From DASQPJ01 sp036268355 (GTDB lineage: Bacteria > Actinomycetota > Actinomycetes > Sporichthyales > Sporichthyaceae), in contig DATAUG010000036.1 in NCBI GenBank assembly GCA_036268355.1, forward strand, positions 1 to 64,000: a stretch of DNA of 64,000 nt, read 5' to 3'. The notes under the pieces were generated by a model. It was not told the DNA's origin. It saw nothing but the letters and a program-made list of their open reading frames with translations, and did no database searches. The position numbers and the translations under genes are program-made. Below are positions 59,300-64,000 of the stretch, one piece after another (the first letter of the stretch is position 1; each line of letters opens with the position of its first letter).

Positions 59300-61948
59300 C
59301 TACTTGGCCTTGTTTCGCGGGTCGTCAGCCAACGCGAACACCTCGCGTTCCTGCCGGTTCTGCCGCACGACCACGACCAGACCGTCGCCGATGAGCTGGT
59401 CCAGGGCCAGGTCCAGGTTCGCCTTCATGACCTCCACCCGATGCATACGACCGGTAGCCAGGTTGAGCTGCTGCTCCTCGCAGCGGTGCTGCAGGAGCCC
59501 GTCGGTCTTGTCGCACAACCGCGCCAGATCCCGCCTCGTCCAGCCGTGCCGGTGGTCTGGCTGGGACAGCAGCCGGAACACCGTCGCTCCGCATTTAGCC
59601 ACGGCCAGCTCCAGCCGGATACCGGCCGCCGCCGCCTGAGACACGCCCTGGTCGACGCCCTTGTCCCGGTAGAAGTTCCGGCGTTCCGCCAGCGCCCCGG
59701 CAGCAGCCCAGGCCCGCGTCGCGTCCGAGACCTGCATGAACCAGCCCGAGGCTTCCCACCACTGGTCGGTCACCTCCAGCTTCCCGGTGCACAGCGCAGC
59801 CAGACCGGCCGCGAACTTCAACCGCACCAGCAGCGCGTGCCCGTCCAGGGCCTCGCTGTCGCCGCGCTCGCGGGCGTCGTCGGCCTCCTTGATGACGCGC
59901 CACGCCTCACGGCAGACCTTGATGTCACCGCGGTGACGCGCCAACTCCGGCGCGGCGATCATCGGGGCGTTGTCGGTTTCCCAGTCGCCATCGAGGTCCA
60001 GCGGCGCGCGGTTCGGGTCGCCCACCGGTGCCCAGGCGAACCGCTGGGGCAAGCCGGCGCCGGTGTCGCTGAACAGCACATCGCTGCGCTCGGGCTGCAC
60101 CCCGGCGATCAGGCACAGGCGGTAGGTGTCCGCTTCGAGCTTGCGGCTCAGGCCCGGTGTCGCGTTGGTGCGGCCTAGCTGCTCGCCTGACCAAGCCGAT
60201 CGCAGGTCCGACCCGATGGTGCTGCCGTCCCGAGCAGCCAGGTCGCCCAGTCCGGTGATCTCGTCCACGATCATCACCAGCGACGGAACATCGGGGTTGC
60301 GGATCTGCCGGCGCTGGTCGCCCTTGCCGACCGGCATCAGGTAGGCCTGGATCAGGCCTTCGCCGGTGCCCAGGTTCTCGCGGCTGCCTTCGTTCTCGAC
60401 GACGACGCGGTTGTAACTGCAGCGGATTGCTGTGCCCTTCTTCGCGCCCGATGGACCGGTTAGAGCGACGTAGAAGTTCAACGACGCAGATTCGCCCACG
60501 ATCGGCGGCAGGGTCACCGAATAGGGGACCGCCGACAACACCCGAGCAACCCCAACCGCCAGCAGGGCCCAGCGGTTCACTCGGCGCGCTTGGTCCAGAT
60601 CGCGGATCTCGCCAAGGATGGGGTGCAGCTCCCACATCGCTTCGCACTCCGGTGGGATGTCGGCCCCAGCCGGGGGTTTCGGAGCAACCGCGACCGCCGG
60701 CTGCGTGCCGGGCGTGCCCGGTTCGTTGACGGACACCGTTGATCCCGCTTCCTCGGCCGTGTAGGACTTTTCGTCATCCGGCACGATGTTGATCTCGAAC
60801 ACACCGACGTCCGGATCGGCGTCGCGCTGGCCGTCGCCCAAGCCGTTGCCGACCTGCCGCCATGCCTCGGTGCGGGCTTTGGCCGGGGCCATGCCCGCCT
60901 CGAACAGCAGGCGTTCACCTATCGCGGCCAGCTCCTGATGCACCACAGACTCATCAAGGGCGCCGGCCGCGACACCACGACCGCCCCAGCAGCCGATCTG
61001 GTAGAGGCCGGTCTGGATGCTGCCCTTCTCCAGCCGTTCGGCCGCCGCCAGCAGATGCCGGAGGTCGTCCGGGCCGTACCAGACCCAGTCGTCGCCGTAC
61101 TGCGATCCGTGCCCGGCGCGGGCCTGTCTGGCAGCCCCGAGCCCGTCGATAGCGACCAGCAGGGCCTCGGGCATCGGAACCGGATCGGCGCCAGTGGCCC
61201 ACCACTTACGGTCCTCGCCGGTCTTCCCGTCGGTCAGCACTCCGGCCGTGTAGCCGGATCCGGGCGCCGGCAGCAATACGTAGCCGAGGTCGCTCTGGAC
61301 GTCGATGCCTGGAGCAAGCTTGCTGTGCGTGGTCGGCACCCGTCTGTCTCCGGGGTATGCGAAGAAGAAGTGCAGGCCGCCGCCCGGTGTCCGGACGTCC
61401 CAATCGATCCCGGCTCCGAGGTCGGTCGCCAATTGGCGCAGCTGGGCCAGATCCCTGCCGGGCACGCCCGGTTCAGGGTCCAGGTCCAGCACCACGATCC
61501 CGCTGGCCGCGCCCGTTCGGACAGCCAGCCGGACCTCGGTACCGACCTTGTCGACCTGGCGCATCAACCGGTCGAGGTTGTCGGTGGCCGCGTAGAAGCC
61601 GTGGCAGGTGAGGCACTGGCAGGCCTCGTAATCGGCGGGGCTGCCGTGATCCATCCTGCAGTTGTCGCAGTTGGCGATGGGGACCTTGTCAGCCCGGACT
61701 GCGAAGAGCTTCCAGCCTCGCGCCAGATACCCCCGGGCGGTATCCTCGAACTGACTGGTTGCCTGGCCGCTGCTGGTCTCTGTGCCCCCGGACGGCGCTT
61801 CCGGGGGCACTTCTGTCCCCGGTGGAAGGCCGCCGTAGCACGGGCACTCTTCGTTCTCGTGGGCGATGATCCACGCCGTGTCGTTCATACACTTGCCGCG
61901 CTTCGGGATCTTGCGGCCGCCGCCGATAGGCCGTCCGAGAGTGGTCAC
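59300..61948 (-). CDS. Primase-polymerase / ATPase replication protein
   Basis: 882 aa. N-terminal domain (about residues 60-330) is bifunctional primase-polymerase: ARGYLARGWKLFAV, the acidic catalytic pair in GIVVLDLDPE and RTPGGGLHFFF with the conserved His. The C-terminal half is a helicase-like P-loop ATPase of the DUF3987 type: Walker A LTGPSGAKKGTAI, Walker B LVMIVDEITG. This fusion is the usual replication initiator of actinobacterial integrative elements and satellites. The GTG start overlaps the methyltransferase stop (GTGA). The candidate origin follows it. Confidence 0.85.
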   Translation of the reverse strand: MTTLGRPIGGGRKIPKRGKCMNDTAWIIAHENEECPCYGGLPPGTEVPPEAPSGGTETSSGQATSQFEDTARGYLARGWKLFAVRADKVPIANCDNCRMDHGSPADYEACQCLTCHGFYAATDNLDRLMRQVDKVGTEVRLAVRTGAASGIVVLDLDPEPGVPGRDLAQLRQLATDLGAGIDWDVRTPGGGLHFFFAYPGDRRVPTTHSKLAPGIDVQSDLGYVLLPAPGSGYTAGVLTDGKTGEDRKWWATGADPVPMPEALLVAIDGLGAARQARAGHGSQYGDDWVWYGPDDLRHLLAAAERLEKGSIQTGLYQIGCWGGRGVAAGALDESVVHQELAAIGERLLFEAGMAPAKARTEAWRQVGNGLGDGQRDADPDVGVFEINIVPDDEKSYTAEEAGSTVSVNEPGTPGTQPAVAVAPKPPAGADIPPECEAMWELHPILGEIRDLDQARRVNRWALLAVGVARVLSAVPYSVTLPPIVGESASLNFYVALTGPSGAKKGTAIRCSYNRVVVENEGSRENLGTGEGLIQAYLMPVGKGDQRRQIRNPDVPSLVMIVDEITGLGDLAARDGSTIGSDLRSAWSGEQLGRTNATPGLSRKLEADTYRLCLIAGVQPERSDVLFSDTGAGLPQRFAWAPVGDPNRAPLDLDGDWETDNAPMIAAPELARHRGDIKVCREAWRVIKEADDARERGDSEALDGHALLVRLKFAAGLAALCTGKLEVTDQWWEASGWFMQVSDATRAWAAAGALAERRNFYRDKGVDQGVSQAAAAGIRLELAVAKCGATVFRLLSQPDHRHGWTRRDLARLCDKTDGLLQHRCEEQQLNLATGRMHRVEVMKANLDLALDQLIGDGLVVVVRQNRQEREVFALADDPRNKAK

Positions 61949-62625
61949 GCGGTCACCGCCGCTCGGGTCAGGTGCGCCAGCAGATCGCGGCCAATGCACT
62001 CGGTGAACGCCGGCGGTATCGCCTCGGTCAGGCCGTGGCGGGTGCTGACCCAGGGCATGTCCATCGCGGTCTGCATCTCGGCCACGGAGGCCTTGCCACC
62101 GCCGTTGCCGTACGCCTCGACGACAACGCGGCCGTCGGGCCAGACACCGTCCCGGTAGACACCGTGGCGCCAACCTCGGTTCGTCCCCGCATGCTTGACG
62201 TGCTTGGGCTGAGCCATGGTCCATTCGTTCAGCTCGAACCTGCGGTGACGGATCACCGACAGCCCCAGCGTCGTGCCGCAGAGCACTACATCGGGCCTTG
62301 CGGCCGGGTTCTCGATTACCGACGGCCGGCGGCTCTGGCCCAAGCCGTAGAGCACCGGGCCCATCAGGTTCGGGTACTTACGACCCAGCCGGGCATTGGT
62401 GCCCTTCTGGAGGGCGGTGTATGCCTGGCAGGGCGGGCTGGCGTGGATCGCGTCGAACGACTTGAGGAAGTCCACGTCGAGCCGCAGTTCCATGACATCG
62501 GCCTGCCGGAACTCGAACGGGTACTCGGGCTGCGGCGCCATGTCCACGCCGACCAGCTCGAAGCCGGCGCGGTGGTAGCCCATCGACGCACCGCCGGCGC
62601 CGCAGAACAGATCGAGGATCTTCAC
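61945..62625 (-). CDS. DNA (cytosine-5)-methyltransferase
   Basis: 226 aa, short for the family. Motif I is LDLFCGAGGASMGY, motif IV with the catalytic cysteine SPPCQAY, and the motif VI glutamate appears in VIENPAARPD. The target-recognition region is brief. There is no restriction endonuclease partner adjacent, so it may be an orphan protecting the element against host restriction. Start and stop overlap neighbouring genes by 4 bases. Confidence 0.85.
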   Translation of the reverse strand: MKILDLFCGAGGASMGYHRAGFELVGVDMAPQPEYPFEFRQADVMELRLDVDFLKSFDAIHASPPCQAYTALQKGTNARLGRKYPNLMGPVLYGLGQSRRPSVIENPAARPDVVLCGTTLGLSVIRHRRFELNEWTMAQPKHVKHAGTNRGWRHGVYRDGVWPDGRVVVEAYGNGGGKASVAEMQTAMDMPWVSTRHGLTEAIPPAFTECIGRDLLAHLTRAAVTA

Positions 62626-62816
62626 GGCCGGCCACCGGCCTTGCCCTTGCCGGTGCGGCGGACGGTGAACTTCGACGCGAGCAGGGCGGCCAGGCGGTCA
62701 GCCTCGGTCTCCTGGATCTCGTCCCGCCACTGCTGCAAGGCGAACTGGTCGATGCGGAACTCGGCCCGCGACCGTTTAGCCGACGGCTGGTGGTTGCGCT
62801 TGTTGTTGAGGCTCAT
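62622..62816 (-). CDS. Small basic protein, unknown
   Basis: 64 aa, Lys/Arg-rich at both ends (NNKRNHQPSAKRSRAEF, FTVRRTGKGKAGGRP), helical in the middle. The ATG overlaps the stop of the Xis-like gene and its stop overlaps the methyltransferase start. No family recognised. Confidence 0.45.
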   Translation of the reverse strand: MSLNNKRNHQPSAKRSRAEFRIDQFALQQWRDEIQETEADRLAALLASKFTVRRTGKGKAGGRP

Positions 62817-63058
62817 CGCTGGGCCCCGCCCTGGGCAACGCGGCGGCGCTTCGGGGTGCTGATGGTGCGAGTCTGCTTGGCCACGAAGGCTTCGACCGCC
62901 GACAGGCGGTAGGCGACGTTCTTGCCCAGCTCGATGAATTCCGGGCCCTTACCGGCCTGACGCCAGCCTTCGATGGTGCGGGGCGAGAGACCAAACATCG
63001 CGGCGACTTGCTCGGGCGTCAGGATCGGGTCGTGCAGCAGAGACAGAGGCTGTTTCAC
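62813..63058 (-). CDS. Excisionase (Xis)-like HTH protein
   Basis: 81 aa from GTG 63058, with GGAG 8 bases upstream (TTG 63070 possible). ILTPEQVAAMFGLSPRTIEG is the HTH, followed by the wing FIELGKNVAYRLSAVEAFVA. Divergent from the integrase gene, the usual place for Xis or a directionality factor. First gene of the long minus-strand chain. Confidence 0.75.
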   Translation of the reverse strand: MKQPLSLLHDPILTPEQVAAMFGLSPRTIEGWRQAGKGPEFIELGKNVAYRLSAVEAFVAKQTRTISTPKRRRVAQGGAQR

Positions 63059-63136
63059 TAGGTGCTCCAACGGAAGGAGAGCACGCGCTCAGCGCGGCTC
63101 GATCGCTTCCGTCCTCGAAGCCCTTGATCGGACGGT

Positions 63137-63157
63137 GCCTGACCCGGTGGGTCAGGC
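63137..63157. promoter_or_regulatory. Palindrome in the xis-int intergenic region
   Basis: GCCTGACCC-GGT-GGGTCAGGC, perfect 9-bp arms, between the divergent Xis-like and integrase genes (gap 63059-63341). A likely operator for the lysogeny-type switch; a regulator cannot be named. Confidence 0.5.
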
Positions 63158-63341
63158 GATTTGCTCGTTCACCGGTTTCGCTCGTTGAGTTCTGCCGGTG
63201 GAGCTGGGCTGGGTTGTGGTTCCCTCGACCTGTCTGCCCCTCACTCTAGCTCATCCCGGCGTCACACGTTTTTGCCCGGGACGTGCAATCCTTGAACTGA
63301 TCGGCCGTCAGAACGCAGCCACAGCAGGGAATCGGGTCAAA

Positions 63342-64000
63342 ATGGGCGCAGTCAGCCGTCGCAACGAGCCGGGTCGTCCGGCGCGCTGGATCGCGCGCTG
63401 GATCGAGGAGGACACCGGCGTCCGTCGGTCCAAGACCTTCGACCGCAAGCTCGCCGCCCAGCGGTTCCTGGCCACGGTCGAGACGTCGGTACTGGCGGGC
63501 GACTACGTGTCGCCGGAGGCTGGCCGCACCAGCTTGCGGACCTACTACGACGACTGGTCCAAGCGGCAGCTCTGGGTCCACGGGTCCAGGGTCAACATGG
63601 ACACCTCGATGAAGTCCACGACCTTCGCGGACCTCCCACTGGGCCAGCTCCGCCGGTCCCACATCGAGGCCTGGATCAAGCAGCTCGACGCCAACGGCCT
63701 GGGCGCCGGGACCATCAAGACGCGGTTCGTTTGCGTTCGGTCGGTGATCCGCGCCGCCGTCCGCGACCGGATTCTCGCCCGCGACCCCGCCGAAGGCGTG
63801 GTGCTGCCCCGCAGGCGCCGCAACGATGCCGCCATGACCCTGCCGACCACCGAGCAGGTCGCCGCCCTGCTGGCGGGCGCGGACCCTCGGTTCCGGGGGT
63901 TCGTGGCGGTGTGCGCCTTCGCCGGCTTACGGCTCGGTGAAGCGCTCGGCCTCCAGGTGGGCGACGTCGACTTCCTGCGGCGCCAGATCAAGGTCCAGCG
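63342..64000 (+). CDS. Tyrosine recombinase/integrase, 3' end beyond the window
   Basis: At least 219 residues, open to the window end. ATG 63342 follows GGGA. Residues 1-65 form an arm-binding domain (FDRKLAAQRFLATVETS), about 66-155 the core-binding domain (LRTYYDDWSKRQLWVH, LRRSHIEAWIKQLD), and the catalytic domain begins near residue 165 with LPTTEQVAALLAG. The first catalytic arginine sits in FAGLRLGEALGLQVGDVDF. The remaining His-x-x-Arg and tyrosine lie beyond the window. It would catalyse insertion and excision of the element. Confidence 0.9.
   Translation, partial: MGAVSRRNEPGRPARWIARWIEEDTGVRRSKTFDRKLAAQRFLATVETSVLAGDYVSPEAGRTSLRTYYDDWSKRQLWVHGSRVNMDTSMKSTTFADLPLGQLRRSHIEAWIKQLDANGLGAGTIKTRFVCVRSVIRAAVRDRILARDPAEGVVLPRRRRNDAAMTLPTTEQVAALLAGADPRFRGFVAVCAFAGLRLGEALGLQVGDVDFLRRQIKVQ

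Overview
The window is about 70% G+C, with GTG/TTG starts and many ATGA/GTGA stop-start overlaps. Gene content and order match a high-GC actinobacterium. The left 50 kb follows mycobacterial and streptomycete order: panC-panD-nadB/nadC-coaX-lysS-lsr2-clpC, disA-radA, a Ppx/proline/Rv0500A-like block, and rex-hemACDB. A BldN-like ECF sigma factor with an RsbN-like anti-sigma partner suggests a lineage that differentiates (hyphae or spores). Species cannot be fixed from the sequence.

Layout. 0-7 kb: pantothenate and NAD synthesis (panC, panD, a continuous nadB-nadC reading frame, coaX), lysS and a GNAT gene. 7-11.5 kb: lsr2, clpC and an exported Pro/Thr/Ala-rich protein. 11.5-15 kb (minus strand): disA, radA and a methyltransferase. 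15-26.4 kb: Rv0495c-like protein, Ppx/GppA, a TIM-barrel isomerase, a DUF222/HNH gene beside a 148-bp inverted-repeat element, proline dehydrogenase, proC, an AcuC-like deacetylase, a phosphatase-family protein, an excisionase-like HTH protein, the 32-aa ribosomal protein bS22, an epimerase and an acyltransferase. 26.6-30.3 kb (minus): rsbN-like, bldN-like and serB1-like genes. 30.4-41.4 kb: a degenerate AMP-ligase, glutaredoxin-like protein, rex, hemA, hemC, hemD, hemB and hemL. 41.5-46.3 kb: phosphatase plus the system II cytochrome c maturation genes ccdA-resB-ccsB. 46.4-50.5 kb: an exported low-complexity protein, menA, menE and a small conserved-looking gene.

From about 50.6 kb to past the window end is an integrated mobile element. 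Almost all of its genes lie on the minus strand in overlapping chains. A tyrosine integrase points right and is cut by the window end. Behind it come an Xis-like HTH protein, a small protein, a C5 methyltransferase, a primase-polymerase/ATPase, an AT-rich tract flanked by iteron-like repeats (candidate origin), a Toprim/Spo11-like protein, a serine resolvase, an HNH nuclease, several Cys-rich small proteins, a second HTH regulator and a terminase-small-subunit-like protein. No capsid, tail or conjugation genes are visible, so a phage satellite or reduced integrative element fits best.

Unexplained intergenic structure includes three copies of a 71-73-bp repeat bounded by GGGTGwCACCC palindromes, three hairpins with 24-25-bp arms, a 93-bp tandem duplication between the bldN- and rsbN-like genes, and the 148-bp inverted-repeat element.
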